From the NCBI GenBank assembly GCA_018894105.1, contig CM032123.1:8991001-9055000 (forward strand): a stretch of 64,000 nt of DNA, read 5' to 3'. Shown here in pieces: positions 10,017 to 22,423 of this stretch (the first letter of the stretch is position 1; each line of letters starts with the position of its first letter). The DNA is from Jacaranda mimosifolia. Its lineage: Eukaryota; Streptophyta; Magnoliopsida; Lamiales; Bignoniaceae. The notes beneath the pieces are model-generated. The model saw only the letters and a program-made list of their open reading frames with translations, was not told the DNA's origin and did no database searches. Made by a program: the position numbers and the translations under genes.

Positions 10017-13000
10017 TGTAACACCCCTAAAATTCAGGATTTTAAAAAATAAGGATTTGGAAAATCAAGAATTTTGATGGGTAGGATTTTAGGACTCGAA
10101 ATAAGTGAAAAAGGACTTAATTATAAAATTTTGAAAGTTTTGGGGTCAATTTACAATTCTCAGAGACTTGATTTGGACTAGCTTGAGAAAGTTTTGGGCT
10201 GCATGGTATTTATTTTGGGTCAAAGGGCCTAAAATCATGCACTAACTATTTCTTGGGACTGAATTGAAGTGTTGCAATCTTCTGAAGGACTTAATTAAAG
10301 GATGAGGAAAAGATTTGGGGTTGAATTGAAATTTCTGAAAATTGCATTTTAAATTGTAGTCAACTTTTCTTCCTATTTCTTTTCCCCATTACTTCTTCCT
10401 TTTCTCCTTTCTTCTTCCCGTTTCCCTCTCCTTTTCCGGCAACCTCCACCGGCAACGGAAATACCCTAAATTATATACCATTCTCTTCCTCTCTTCGAGT
10501 AGAACACAAAGGTACCGATTTATTGTATAAGCCACCAGTGGAACGGCCAAAAAAATACCTGAAAGTTTCGGCCATGGTGGAGCTTTTGGTGGGTTTTCGT
10601 TTCGGCAACTTTTCACGGAGAACTTGGGTACCATCTTGACAAGCTTAGCTCAAGGATTACACCGGAGCTTTTATATTGTCGAACGGACCACCGCGGAAGG
10701 AGAAATTGCACAAAAATTGCACGGCGGTGTTGGTGGCGGGATTTTGGTTTTCCGGCCAATTGACCGACCAAATGACGTCGGAATAAAAAATTGTTTGAGG
10801 GGTTTGTTTCTTGGAGCTGAGGGGCATCTTCTGGTGGTGACGGTGACCAACTCCGGCGGCGGTGACTGGACAGAATGTTCGTCTCGTCGAGGAGATTACA
10901 TGCATGAAAATTGATCGTCATTTCTCCTTTTCGTTAGCTTAATATTTGGGTCATTGTCTGGAAATGAAATTTAGCATTTTGCATGTATTTGTATACATGT
11001 ATTCCTTATCCAAACTTTGTATTTAGAAGGTTGATGAGGGAAATAATCGATCAGAACAACCATGCAAAAGATTTGAACATTCATGCATAATGATTAAGAT
11101 TTTTGAATCCATATGGTATTATTTCATATGAACTTTAGGTTAGATAGCTTATTAAGTATAGAAAACCCTAATTTTGTGTTATTGCGACTTAGGTAACAAA
11201 ATTTGGGATGTTACAAAAAGTTGAATTGTTATTATTGATTAGCATGTGTTATAAGGGTTAAATGGGTAAGTTAAGAACTCAATCGGGTATAGATTGAAAT
11301 CCGTAAATATTTTATACAATGAGTAAGTACAACAGGTTTTACAGCAATAATGTTTAAGCAAAGCCTTAAATATTATATTATTCGGGGAATATTGATTGGG
11401 ACTGTAACTAGGTATGATTGATAGCGATATTCCGGATTAAATGAGAGTTTGATTTACAAATATTATTTTATTAGGTGGCGAGGACTTGAGGCTTGGAGAC
11501 CAGTAGGATTCTGACTTACTGCTGAGGTTAACGAGGTGAGGATCCGCCAATTTGGCAACCTTTAGACCTATCGTTTCCTTGATAAACCCCTGTGAGGGTT
11601 ATTATTATTGCTTTGATTATCTTACTCTGTTGGTTATTGTTGCCCCTGTGAGGGTTCTACCGATTGGTTCTTGATTTGTTTGAGCTGAATCTATAGTTTT
11701 CGTCGAACCCGTTAGGTTTTGCTGATTTGATATCTGTCGTGATTTGTTATTTGTTCTCGAACCCTGTGAGGTTCTCTTATGTTGAAACTGATTGATATTT
11801 GATCCGTTTTATTGAAAATGACTGTCCAGATCGGCTTCTGTGAAGCTTTGTGAAAATTGATTTCTTTTTCTGAAAATTGAACTGTACGGCCTAGTGGCCT
11901 GTGTTTTCTTTAAAACCGTTCTGAACGCACTGATTTACTGTTCTGGCGCCATGAACTTTTCACAGTGTTACTATATCATTCATGTTGAATTGGTGTTTTG
12001 AGTGTCAAATATCGTATTGATTTCCTGGATTGATCAGTATATCTTGGATTTGCCGTGTTGGCATCATTGTTCAGCTATTCTACCATGTTGGCAATTTGTC
12101 GTTCAAAATATTAATTGAAAATGATACAGGAGAATTGTTGGGCCGAGAGCCTTGCCAAGTTGTTATGCTTGTGCTATTATTTTGCCAAGCTGTCATGCTT
12201 GTGCCACTGTTGCTGCCAAGCTGTTATGCTTGTGCTATTGTTTTGCCAATCTGTCGTGCTTGTGCCATTGAATTGTTATTGATTGATCTACTGTACTGTT
12301 ATGGAGGCACAAGGATAATCTGATATGCATAATTGTTTTTATTTGATATGCATAGTCTGTTGGGCTTGCACTCTTAAATTGTTTTAGCTCATGGAGCAAT
12401 AAGGCTGGAGTGAGTTTCCAGTCTGGATTGGGCTGAAGCCAAGCCAACTGAGCCGTCTGTATTCCCTCCCGACTGTGATCGGTTGAGATGCTCTAAACCT
12501 CCCGAGCAGCATCGGTCAAGATGATCCCGGGCCTTTTGAGCTGACGGTTACAGCATCCCAACCTGGCAATTGTTACTGTTTGAAAAATGTTCATTGTCTT
12601 CATTCTGGCTTGTTTTGAGCTTCCATAGTTTCGTGTTATCGAGCTTTATTGTTATTATTGACTCTAGACAACCATCAATTATCTTGCCTTATTCCTCACT
12701 GAGTCCTTATGACTCACCCTCATACTATTTATTTTTTCACAGATAGGTATGAGACTGGAGGCTTGGACTGAGGGTTATAGCCTGGCATGTTGTATTAAGT
12801 TTGGTGAATGTATGTTTATATATGAATTCACCATTTAATATGTATAAATCTTAGAAAGGTTGTGATATGTCAGGGAGAACTTGAGACTTTTGGACTGTAT
12901 GTGTGATATTACATATGTTGAGATATGTTTTGAATTAAGATGGGTTATTAGTATGACTTCCGCACTTTGATATTATTGTATTAAGTTTAAAGAATGCTAT

Positions 13001-13135
13001 GAGTTGTGATCGTTGTGATTATTGGAGAATTTTGAGAAAAATTTTATGGGCCTATCGGATATGTTATTGCCTGCTAAAGGATTGATTTAAGTGGCATTCT
13101 GACATTTGGGTGATATCCCAAGTGGGGGTGCTACA
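10017..13135. mobile_element. Solo LTR, 3.1 kb, Ty3-type
   Basis: The stretch begins TGTAACACCCC and ends GGGGTGCTACA, inverted ends with one mismatch, and is flanked by the identical pentamer AAATC at 10012-10016 and 13136-13140. This is the expected footprint of one complete LTR left by recombination between two LTRs. Length and termini fit long-LTR chromoviruses such as the Del/Tekay type (established knowledge). A GC-richer block lies at about 10380-10910. No gag or pol remnant is present inside. Open frames within, such as 10624-10914 on the plus strand and its minus-strand shadows, are not regarded as genes. Confidence 0.85.
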
Positions 13136-13140
13136 AAATC
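13136..13140. repeat. 5-bp target-site duplication (right) of the solo LTR
   Basis: AAATC, identical to 10012-10016. Confidence 0.8.
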
Positions 13141-13738
13141 AATTACTTTTTCTATTAAATTTGTAGGATGAAATTATTTTTTTGTAAATTTATTGCTATA
13201 TATTTATAGATGGGTGATTGGTGTGTGTATATATATACATATATTTATAATGATTGATATATGATTTTAAGAAATTATGTGTAAATAATTTATTTGATTG
13301 AATTTTTTTTTTAAATGTTTAACTAATTTTAACTTAATAATATGATGTCATGCTGGAAATAAATTAGATAGATAAATAAAAAATAGTATCATATTAATTA
13401 TATTAGAAATAAATAATTAATATATAAAAATACATTATTCAATTAAAACCTCTTATCGCAGGTGGTTAAACGAATAATTAAAGTAGTTAATGAAAACTAA
13501 CTATTAAATATATTATCAAACCAAAAATTAATTTTTAAACTAATCAATATGTTATATAATAATCCTAAACAAGTTTTTTGATGAATTAATCAAAAATATT
13601 TTACATTAATTCTTTGAATGGATAAAATTTTTAATTCTTAAACAAAATTTAATTTTTAATTTAGTTTAAAAAAAATCTTAAATTAAAATTTATGAATTTG
13701 CAAAAGTAAATTATAAAATTTATAAATTAAAAAAAATA

Positions 13739-13807
13739 CGTGTGTGTGTGTATATATATATATAGAGAGAGAGAGAGGAGGAGGAGGAGGAGGAGGAGGA
13801 GGAGGAG
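13739..13807. repeat. Compound microsatellite (GT)n(AT)n(GA)n(GGA)n
   Basis: Four simple repeats follow each other without interruption, ending in about ten GGA units. All-purine on the plus strand over the last half, so triplex-prone. Confidence 0.9.
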
Positions 13808-13965
13808 GGTAGCTACTCTTTATATGGATAGGTTTTAGGGTTTTTTGGGATTTTTTTAAAGCGATATTTTGTGTATAAAATTTATTATTTTTGAAGTTAA
13901 AATTGAGGAATGCACTAGTACTTTCAAAATTGGAAAACATTTTGCCAAATACTAAACAAACAAAT

Positions 13966-15492
13966 TTTTTATGTAATACGTCTATTAAAATTTTTATAAT
14001 ATAAAATAAATAAAGTATTTATTTTTTATGCAATACAAAGTTTATTAATATTTTAATATACTTATTTAAGTTATAGATAAATAATTTTTTTTTTGATAAA
14101 GTAGTAGTAACGAGGTTATAGATGTGGATAATGGATTGTAAGTAATATATAATTATTATACATGTAAGTTGTAAGTTGTAATTATGAAAATTAAAAGATA
14201 ATGATAAAAATATTTTAAAAATATCCATTAAAGATAGATTGAAAGGTCGCCCGTACTTTATTTAACAATGTAAATGGGTGAAACTCCAACATAAATTTAC
14301 TTAATTATTGGAGGTCTATTATTGAAAAAATTTCTATGCCTTTCACCAATTTTTTTTTGGAAGAATTTGTTCATCATAAGTTGATTTTCATCCTGAAGGA
14401 ATTTTAATTTGTTGTGCTAGAAAAATCGATAAACATATATATATATATATATAATGGCTTTATATAGATTTGAAGGAGTAGCTATCCTTTCCACTCTCTT
14501 CGCTTCATCCCTAAATACAAATGTGGATGTAAACTTCTCATTTTCAGGGGTGGCTCTACTATTAGCCAAGAAAGTGATCATCTTAGGCCTCCAAATTTTT
14601 GCAGCCTCCTACGTGTATTTTTTTTTTTCTCTTTATATTTTAGGCCACAAAAATAAAAATATAAGGCATATATATATTTATATTATAAGTCTGAAAAAAT
14701 TAGGTCTTTAGTTTAGAAGCATCAGATATTCGTTTTCTTTTTCAAACAATTTCGGTCTACAAAAAAGTACAAGGCCTTTCATATGAAGGCCTTATTAGTT
14801 AAACCTATAATAAATAATTAATTAAAAATATAAATATAAATTTTATTACTTTTGATTTTCCTAAATCTCTGTTATTCTTTTATTTATCAAAATCCTATCT
14901 CATTCATTCATTTTCAATACTAATCACTAAATAGTATTAACATTAATTCTCTTTTACTACAAATCAAGGTTTATTTCTACTTTACTTTTTTTTTTCCCTA
15001 AAATAAAATTTTCAAATTGAAACTGATAAAATCTGTTAACATCTTAAGAAAGATAAAATAGACTAACTATACTATCAATTGAAAAAGAAAGTTAGATGAA
15101 AGTAACTACAAAAGTATAATTAATAATTTTGCTTCTCAAAAAAGTCAGAGAATAAAATTTAAATAATAATGTTTTATATGAAAATCTTTTTCTATTACAA
15201 AATGATACTAAAAAGACATGTTTTTAGAAAACTAATTTTTTATTATATATTAAAGGCCTTATTTTTGTGTTTCGTCTTGGACCACTAATTTTATTGAAAT
15301 GGCCCTGCTCTTTTTTATTATTCATATCTTTATAAATTTAGTGTCGGTTACTTGATGATACTTATATGTCATAAAAATATATATCGGACAATCATATTAA
15401 AATTATTTCATATCTTAAAATAAAAAATAATACGATACTATTATGTTTGTATCATCACTAATATTTAATATTTTGGGATGATTAGATAAGTT
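13966..15492. other. AT-rich stretch with one hairpin, no gene recognised
   Basis: The 23-nt near-perfect palindrome at 14771-14793 pairs AAGGCCTT with AAGGCCTT around CATATG. The frame at 14454-14711 starts inside an (AT)n run and has no family resemblance. GGCCT words recur at 14586, 14644 and 15256, which may mark an old repeat. Confidence 0.5.
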
Positions 15493-15825
15493 CTCGTTTG
15501 GTTTCATTCTCATATGCTATTTTCTCATTTTATATTATTTGAAAATTAAAACACACTAGCTTACACATATTTTTATTTTTTTTTCCCCTCAATTCATATT
15601 CCTTAATAACCTATATGTTTTCTTTTAATAGCCTACGTATCTTCTATCTTTATTTTTATTATTATTATCTCTCTTCACCTACAACCTACTAAACCTACAT
15701 AATTATTACTTTTCAAACAATTTATTTAAATACATCTCATTTTCAGCTTAAATTTTCTAATTATTTTTTAAAATTTTAAAAATATTGAAAATGAAAAATG
15801 AAAATGCAGACATACCCAAATGTGG
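15493..15825. mobile_element. Putative MITE with loose inverted ends
   Basis: The left end (CGTTTGGTTTCATTCTCAT, then ATTTTC and ATTTTATA) and the reverse complement of the right end (CATTTGGGTATGTCTGCATT, then TTTTCATTTTTC) share order and content. Ends of this TTTGG type are common in plant MITEs. Weak by eye. Confidence 0.35.
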
Positions 15826-16121
15826 CTAACATTCACTAACAAGCAGATGGCTCAAAGGGAATACGGAAGCAGGCAAGTAGCTTATAGAGTTGCGCTATAT
15901 TTGAGCTATCTAAGGGCCATGCCACTATTAGCGAAATCTGTCGTCATCGGAGTTATATCTCAAATTATGGGCCTTTAAAAGTTTTAAGGGACTTGATCTA
16001 ATAAATTTGCACCTGGCTTTACTGATTCTAAGAACTATAATTATGTCAAAGTATCTATTTCTATGGCAATTAAATTAATTAGATAGAAATATTCATGTGT
16101 ATGATAAATTTGAAACTTATA

Positions 16122-16625
16122 GGCGTGGATTGTTTGTGTTCTAAAATACAATTTTTTTTTATTTTACATTATTCTGAAAATAGAAAATGAGATTGTTTGT
16201 ACCATTTTCAATGAAAACATCATCCATTTTTATTTTCAAACTTATAATACCTAATAATTTAAAAATAATTAAAAATTCACTAACTAATTAAATATTAATT
16301 TTTTTCTATCGTTTCAAGAAAATGGGATCCACATAAAATTTAATACTAATTTTTAATCACATCATTATCCACTAATTTATTAAATAATTATTTCTATTTC
16401 TATTTTCTCAAGACAATAGGGCCCACAATTAATTAAACATACTATTACATTAAAATATTTAACAGTATTATATTAAAATATTGTTTTCAATCACCGTTTT
16501 AAAATTTTTCACAATGCTTATCCAATCATATTTTTCTTTTTCACATGAAAAAAAATTCTAAAATAAAAACACATTAAAAAATAATGAAAATAGAAAATGG
16601 AAATAAAAATACAACCAATCCAGCC
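16122..16625. mobile_element. Putative MITE, about 0.5 kb
   Basis: The left end GTGGATTGTTTGTGTTCTAA matches the reverse complement of the right end, CTGGATTGGTTGTATTTTTA. The interior is AT-rich without a coding frame. Confidence 0.5.
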
Positions 16626-16939
16626 CATGCATTCCAATTCTTTAGATTGATATAACAGTCGATCGATCGACTCACAATTCTTTTACTTTCATGAATTCTT
16701 ACAATAACAGCTCGCTAAGCACTCTTTGCTAGCAATAAAAATCGGTAAGGTCCTCTCGTATGGATCATGATTGACCTAAAAGCTCCGAATATTTTTTCCT
16801 TTACAATTGATCGACGCCATAAAGTCTGAAGCAATCAAGTTTTGCTAGGAGGCGTTGATTCGATAATATTCAAACTAAAGAGTTTTTTAATTTCATTATG
16901 AAAAAAGAAAAAAAAAAAAAACAAGTACATGAAATTTAT

Positions 16940-17977
16940 TGTTGGAAATTGGTCTTCTTTGACCAAAATTTTAAGTGTGCTCAAGACATTAATTTCTAAG
17001 AAATTGGAGATCGTCGTAAATTGCACCATGGGTAGATGACGATAGTATGTTTATTTAGCCAAAATCAATTTCGAGTGAATGAGAAATTAATGGTCAAAAT
17101 GAGCTACTTGAAAGTTGACTAAGAAGACTAAAATGAGCCAAAGGAATTAGAGGAGTGAAACTCTTTCTCACATTGTAAAAGGTGGACTTCAATATATGTC
17201 TCAAGTGTGGAGGTAAGGGATCGGCCCCTTGGGGGTACCATAAGTGTTTGGAGGGGAGAAGACCTACACAATAGTGTGTTCAATCAACCCACACACACGC
17301 TCCGCTGCCGTCGCTTGCCCATTCGGCCGGCAGGGCTGGGCTTGGGCTTGGCTAGGTGCAGCGTGGTTGTGGACTTGGGCTAAGTTGGGCTTTGAGTCCA
17401 ATATCAACTTTGTTTGGACCAAATTTAATATGAATTTATTTGGCCCAAGAAACTTTCAAACTTCCTCTACCAAACATTAAATTTCCAGTGTGAATTTTTG
17501 GAATTTGGAAAATGAGTAGAATAAATTCTCAGCAAATGTACTTGGACTACACGTATTTCCTTATCTCTAGCAGATGAATTTGGACTAAGTCTTTCAACTT
17601 ACCTATATTGGAAATTTGTAGCAACATTAATGATGGTTTAACCACCTCTTAGGCTACTACTTTGGCTCTATGAATATTTCAATCCCACATTGAATTACAA
17701 TATAGTAATCATAAGAGTAATCATACAATAATCATAGACAATTCACACATAGGTCTGCATAAGTCCATACAGAGAGTTCAGTACGTTAAAAGTTTGAGAG
17801 AACAGATGGTTTGTAGTGCTGCTATCGTTTGAATTAGTCGTTGTATCTTGAGAGACAATAGCTAGTTCTCATTAGCACTAGTGCGGGGCTAATTCATCTT
17901 AAAGACAAAGAGCTCCGCTCTCGCCTCGATTACTTGATTCTTGCCGATCACAGAAATTTCCATACACCGCACCAACA
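16940..17977 (+). repeat. 5' LTR of the Copia element
   Basis: Colinear with 20204-21254. Several small differences separate the two copies, for example ATCGTCGTAAATTGCACC here against ATCATTGTAAACTACGCC in the 3' copy, and an extra copy of TAATCATA-type sequence near 17705. The many differences suggest an old insertion. Confidence 0.88.
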
Positions 17978-18006
17978 ATTTTAAAATGAATTAGTGTTCT
18001 GTGATC

Positions 18007-18590
18007 ATGGCATCGAATCAAGTTGTTGTTCCGTCTACTGCTACCGCTGCTCCAATCACTAGTTGTTTTACCTGACTACATTACGCCTTGTTAGGTTTCT
18101 GAAAAAAAAAAAAAAAAAAAAAGAAGATGCTCCTACCATACCTAAAGACGACACAGATGTCCAAAAATGGCTAGCTTTGGTTGCCTGGAACTAAAGCAAT
18201 TTCCTGTGACGGAATTACATTGTGAATGGATTGGGTGACACTGTATAACAGCCCGATTAAGATAGCTAAAGAGCTATGAGGTCACCTGATACCGGGCAGA
18301 CGATGCCGATTTTGAAGAAATTTGTGGTGACCAAATTTCTGGACTATAAGATGGTGGATTTCAAATCCATTATGAGTCAAGTCCAAGAGTTGCAGATTAT
18401 TCTGCATGACATTCATGCTGAAAACATGATTCTGAGTGGATCCTTCTAGGTAGCTGCAATTATAGAAAAGCTACCGCCATTGCAGAAAGATTTCAAGAAC
18501 TATCTCAAACATAAACAAAAGGAGACGACTCTTGAAAACTTGATTGTCAGATTGAGAATTGAGAAGGACAATCGAATATTTGATGCCTAA
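18007..18590 (+). pseudogene. Copia gag remnant
   Basis: A start at 18007 reads MASNQVVVPSTATAAPITS, then frameshifts and stops follow, including an A-tract of about 20 at 18102-18121. Further on, one frame recovers KKFVVTKFLDYKMVDFKS, a nearby EL(Q)IILHDI(H)AE stretch and IIEKLPPLQKDFKNYLKHK, typical of the plant Copia gag (UBN2-like) domain. Confidence 0.75.
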
Positions 18591-19460
18591 ATTTGAATTA
18601 AGGAGGACAGTCGGATGTCTGATGCCACAACAGGCAAGATCAAAATGGAGGCCTTTTCTAGGAAGAGGCTATGTGCAGAATAGTCTGTTTGAATTTAATA
18701 TAATGCCTGTACTAAAAAATATTCAAGAGTATGAAAATAAAGCCTTTGGTTCTGCTTACTTGATTGAGTGTTGTAATTTATGGCATGTTAAATTAGGACA
18801 TGTTAATTTCAACACTTTACACATATTAGTAAATTTTGGAATTGTTGCCTCCATTTTAAATTGATACAACACATAAATGTGAAATATGTGTTGAAGTCAA
18901 AATTGAGAAAGTTCATTTTCACTTGATTGAAAGGAGCATGACACCTCTAGAATTGATCCACAATGATATCAGTGTTTTGAAGTTTGTACAAACTAGAGGT
19001 GAGAAAAAGTATTTCATTACTTTTATTGATGAATGCACACGATTTTGCTACATATTTCAGTTACGAAGAAAAGATGAAGCACTAGAAGCATTTAAGTGCT
19101 ATAAAATTGAGGTTGTAAATCAACTTAGGAAATAAACTAAAGTTATCTAAAGTGATAGAGGTGGTAAATATGGAGCACCGTCTGCAGAATTCTGGCAATG
19201 ATGGCTCTTTACTCACCTAAATCAAACGGAGTTCCTAAATGAAAAATTCGAACTCTTAAGGATATGATGAATGCTATGTTGATTAATTATGGGTTACCTC
19301 AGAATTTGTAGGGGAAAGCTATTCTTTCGGTTAACCACATCTTCATCAAAAGGAAAAAAAATGAACCCCTTATGACTTATGGAAAGGTTACAACTCTTCC
19401 TACAAATATGTGAAAGTGTGGGGGTAATTGGCTCAAGTGGAGGTACCTAAGTCAAATCAG
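18559..19460 (+). pseudogene. Copia GAG-pre-integrase and integrase remnant
   Basis: The GAG-pre-integrase signature CNLWHVKLGHVNFNTLHIL appears at about 18773-18829, with its C-x2-C partner as KCEICVE after a frame change. The integrase core follows: MTPLELIHNDISVLKF, then KYFITFIDECTRFCYIF (18998-19048) and, after stops and a frame change, DRGGKYGA and KIRTLKDMMNAMLINYGLPQNL. The first catalytic Asp (HND for the usual HSD) and the second (SDRGG) are readable. Stops occur at 18862, 19133 and 19149, among other places. Confidence 0.8.
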
Positions 19461-19462
19461 TT

Positions 19463-19685
19463 AAGAATAGCATGGTAAATCTCGTCACATTAGACGCTGA
19501 CATAATACCATAAGGCAATTGATCTTAAATGGGGTAATTTCACTTGACAATGTGAAATCCAAGAAAAATTTAGCGGATCTGTTAACAAGAAAAGGCCTGC
19601 CCAGAGATCAAGTGAAATGTCTGTCGAAAGGAATGAAATTAAAACCCATAAGTCTAAGAACCGGCATAGCAGACACCCAACCATG
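19463..19685 (+). pseudogene. Copia RNase H C-terminal remnant
   Basis: One frame with one nonsense codon reads SRHIRR, a TGA, HNTIRQLILNGVISLDNVKS, KKNLADLLTR and CLSKGMKLKP. This is the end of Copia RNase H, where K-H-I-x-R-R-H, the D-N-(L)-A-D-x-(L/F)-T-(R/K) motif and the G-M-x-L-K-P tail are conserved. The TGA at 19488-19490 stands where the family has another residue before H-N. The upstream catalytic part and all RT are missing. Confidence 0.8.
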
Positions 19686-20203
19686 ATGACTGGAGATTCC
19701 AAGAACTTGGTTCAATAGGACAACTAAGTTATGAAGGTTCATGTGAGCACTTCAACCCATTCCTATGACTTAAAAGTGTTGCATGCTGAATGGGTACTAG
19801 GTTGAGTTTTGACTCTTACTGATTCCAGAGCTAGAATAGCGGAGTATGGCAGGATACTCTTTGTGGGAGATCACCTATGTAAGTGTGAAAATGGGCCGCT
19901 TTATCGTAAATGCTTATGAATCCAAGATCGGTGTCCATGGCTAAAACGGACACAACTGGAAAGAACTAATAAGCGTAAAGACAACTATTGTGTGAGTACT
20001 ATTATCTTGGTTTACACCAACAACTGAATAGTTCAAGACATCACGTTTACTGATTAGCCAAGTAAGCCCGATAGTGCTTCACTAAGGAAGGTTCAAAGCC
20101 ACAAGCTACCTTTCTTGATGTAGTAGTTGTTCGCCTGAACTCTCTCATGTCTGCATAAGCATATGCATCATCAGTCGCATTAATTTCCATTCATGTGGGG
20201 GAT

Positions 20204-21254
20204 TGTTGGAAATTGGTCTTCTTTGATCATAATTTTAAGTGTGCTCAAGAAATTAATTTCTAAGAAATTAGGGATCATTGTAAACTACGCCATGGGTAGA
20301 CGACGATAGTGTGTTTATTTAGCCAAAATCAATTTCAAGTGAATGAGAAATTAATGGTCAAAGTGAGCTACTTGAAAGTTAACTAAGAAGATTAGAATGA
20401 GCCAAAGGAATGGGAGGAGTGAAACTCTTTCCCACATTGTAAAAGGTGGATTCGAACATATATATCTCAAGTGTTGAGGTAAGGGATGGGCCTCTTAGGG
20501 GTACCATAAGTGTTTTGAGGGGAGAAGACTTACATGGTACTGTGTTCAATCAACCTATACACACGCGCCGCCGCCATTGCCTGCCCATTCGGCCGGCTAG
20601 GCTGGGTCGAGTTTGGGCTTGGGCTTGGGCTTGGCCGGGTGCAGCGTGGTCGTGGACTGGGGCTTGGGCTAAGTTGGGCTCTGAGTTCAATATCAACTTT
20701 GTTTGGACCAAATTTAATATGAATTTATTTGGCCCAAGAAACTTTCAAACTTCTTCTGCCAAACATTAAATTTCCAGTGTGAATTTCTGGAATTTGGAAA
20801 ATGAGTAGAATAAATTCTCAGTAAATGTACTTGGACTACACGTATTTCCTTATCTCCAGCAGATGAATTTGGACTAAGTCTTTCAACTTACATGCGTTGG
20901 AAATTTGCAACAACCTTAATGACAGTTTAACCACCTCTTCATCTGCTACTTTGGCTCTATGAATATTTCAGTCCCACATTGAATTACAATATAGTAATCA
21001 TACAATAATCATAGTCCATTCACAAATAGGTCTGCATAAGTCCATACAGAGAGTTCAGTACGTTAAAAGTTTGAGAGAACAGATGATTTGTAGTGCTGCT
21101 ACCGTCTAAATTAGTTGTTGTATCTTGAGAGACGATAACCAATTGTCGTTAGCACCAGTGCGGGGCTAATTCGTCTTAAAGATAGAGAGCTCCGTTCTCA
21201 TATCGACTACTTGATTCTTGCCAATCACAGAAATTTTCATACACCGCACCGATA
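20204..21254 (+). repeat. 3' LTR of the Copia element
   Basis: Second copy of the LTR, preceded by the polypurine tract. The frame at 20446-20769 lies within the LTR and has its shifted counterpart at 17244-17480 in the other copy; both are LTR sequence, not genes. Confidence 0.88.
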
Positions 21255-22423
21255 ATTTTGTTTTGCTCTCGAGAAGAAAGAAAATGAAAACACAAAATAG
21301 CGAAAAGGTAAAAATAAAATATAGGTTGCATGGTCAAATGGGCTTCTAATGGCCCCTAATGCCCAGTTTTTCTAGCATGTTCTGGCCGGAAAATTCTAGA
21401 TTTTTCCTATCTATAGTGTGTGTATCATACGCACTAATTCATCTTCAAAGTAGAATAGGTATTTCTTTTATCAACTATAGGACTTATTAGCGTTATATAC
21501 TAATCTCTATAGAGTAGTTTTCTATCAACTATAGGATTTATATAGATAATGTTACACATTCATCCATCCGTCTTATCTTTCCTCCATATAAGATTAATTA
21601 GTTTAATAGAGTCTTAATAGATCTCATAAAGTCCATAAAACATTTGCATATTAAGTCTTAACAATTTAGGTCTATTAAAAGTAATTCATAATATATATTA
21701 ATTAAAGGCCTAACTAATTAATTGATTAAATCAATTACTAAATTGCTTCCAATTGAGCTTTCTTTGATCATTTAGATCCAATTAACTAATTAAATTAATT
21801 TATCAAATGAATAAACTGAACTGCAAATTAAATTAATTAATTTGTATCCAATAATTGAATTGCAGTATTTAATTAGAAATTGACTTCTCTAATAAACGTT
21901 GTATGATCCCTCAAGTCCACCAATAAAATAGTGGTTGGCTCACAATTCTTGTAAATAGTTAAAACTATTTTGATAAATTAATTTATCTCTTAAGTCTTTA
22001 ATTAATTCTTAAAATCAACTCTTTAATTTTAAAACCTACAAGTATGATTAACGTCTAGCAATATGTCATAAACACCCAGGTACAGGTGACATAGTAAACT
22101 CTTCTGATTATGACTAGTATACACGTCTCTGTATCATTTATCTCACAATCAAGTTTAGAGTACAGACAATTAGTTGAAACCCAATAACTAAACAACTGTA
22201 TAATCATCCCCAATTATTGATTTAATACTTAAAAATACTTACTTTTTTCTAATTTTCATCCATACTTGGGTCGATTAAGAATTTCTATGCAGGTCATTTA
22301 ACAAACTTGATTATCTTAAACAAATGCTCGTATATAACTACTAGTGTCCAACATTAATTGTCTTGGATCGCCCACATGGTAATTAATTGTAAAGTAATCC
22401 TGAAGTGTGCATAAATATATTAA
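21255..22423. other. AT-rich stretch, no gene recognised
   Basis: Low-complexity AT-rich DNA follows the 3' LTR. A pair of related words (CTATAGAGTAGTTTTCTATC, ATCAACTATAGGA twice near 21473 and 21520) points to a decayed repeat. Nothing coding is seen. Confidence 0.5.

Larger units (their letters stand above)
9825..13965. mobile_element. TIR element interrupted by a solo LTR
   Basis: A left end GTTTTGTTTGTTCAGTTTTTGG near 9828-9850 pairs with CCAAATACTAAACAAACAAA at 13944-13963 (reverse complement TTTGTTTGTTTAGTATTTGG). Without the inserted solo LTR the element would be about 1.0 kb and non-coding. The termini are assigned by eye. Confidence 0.45.
16940..21254 (+). mobile_element. Copia-type LTR retrotransposon with the reverse transcriptase region deleted
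   Basis: Two direct repeats of about 1.04 kb begin TGTTGGAAATTGGTC and end near CACCGCACC(A/G)A(C/T)A. A polypurine tract GTGGGGGAT stands directly before the 3' LTR. Between them, in Copia order, are gag, GAG-pre-integrase, integrase and the C-terminal end of RNase H, all broken by stops. Integrase passes directly into the end of RNase H near 19463, so the whole reverse transcriptase and most of RNase H are missing. The primer-binding site normally next to a Copia 5' LTR is not recognisable. I could not find a clean target duplication. Confidence 0.88.

Noticed and set aside
10613..10921. Several overlapping open frames on both strands around 10.4-10.9 kb
   Set aside because: They lie inside the solo LTR bounded by AAATC duplications, overlap each other in different frames and have no recognisable domain. 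The GC-richer composition alone keeps the frames open.
17244..17480. 78-aa frame, and a related 107-aa frame at 20446-20769
   Set aside because: Both are inside the two LTRs of the Copia element and are the same LTR sequence; repetition follows from the LTRs, not from a gene family.
18102..18121. A-tract as a poly(A) tail of a LINE or retrocopy
   Set aside because: It lies inside the gag region of the Copia element and interrupts its frame; no LINE or retrocopy sequence precedes it.
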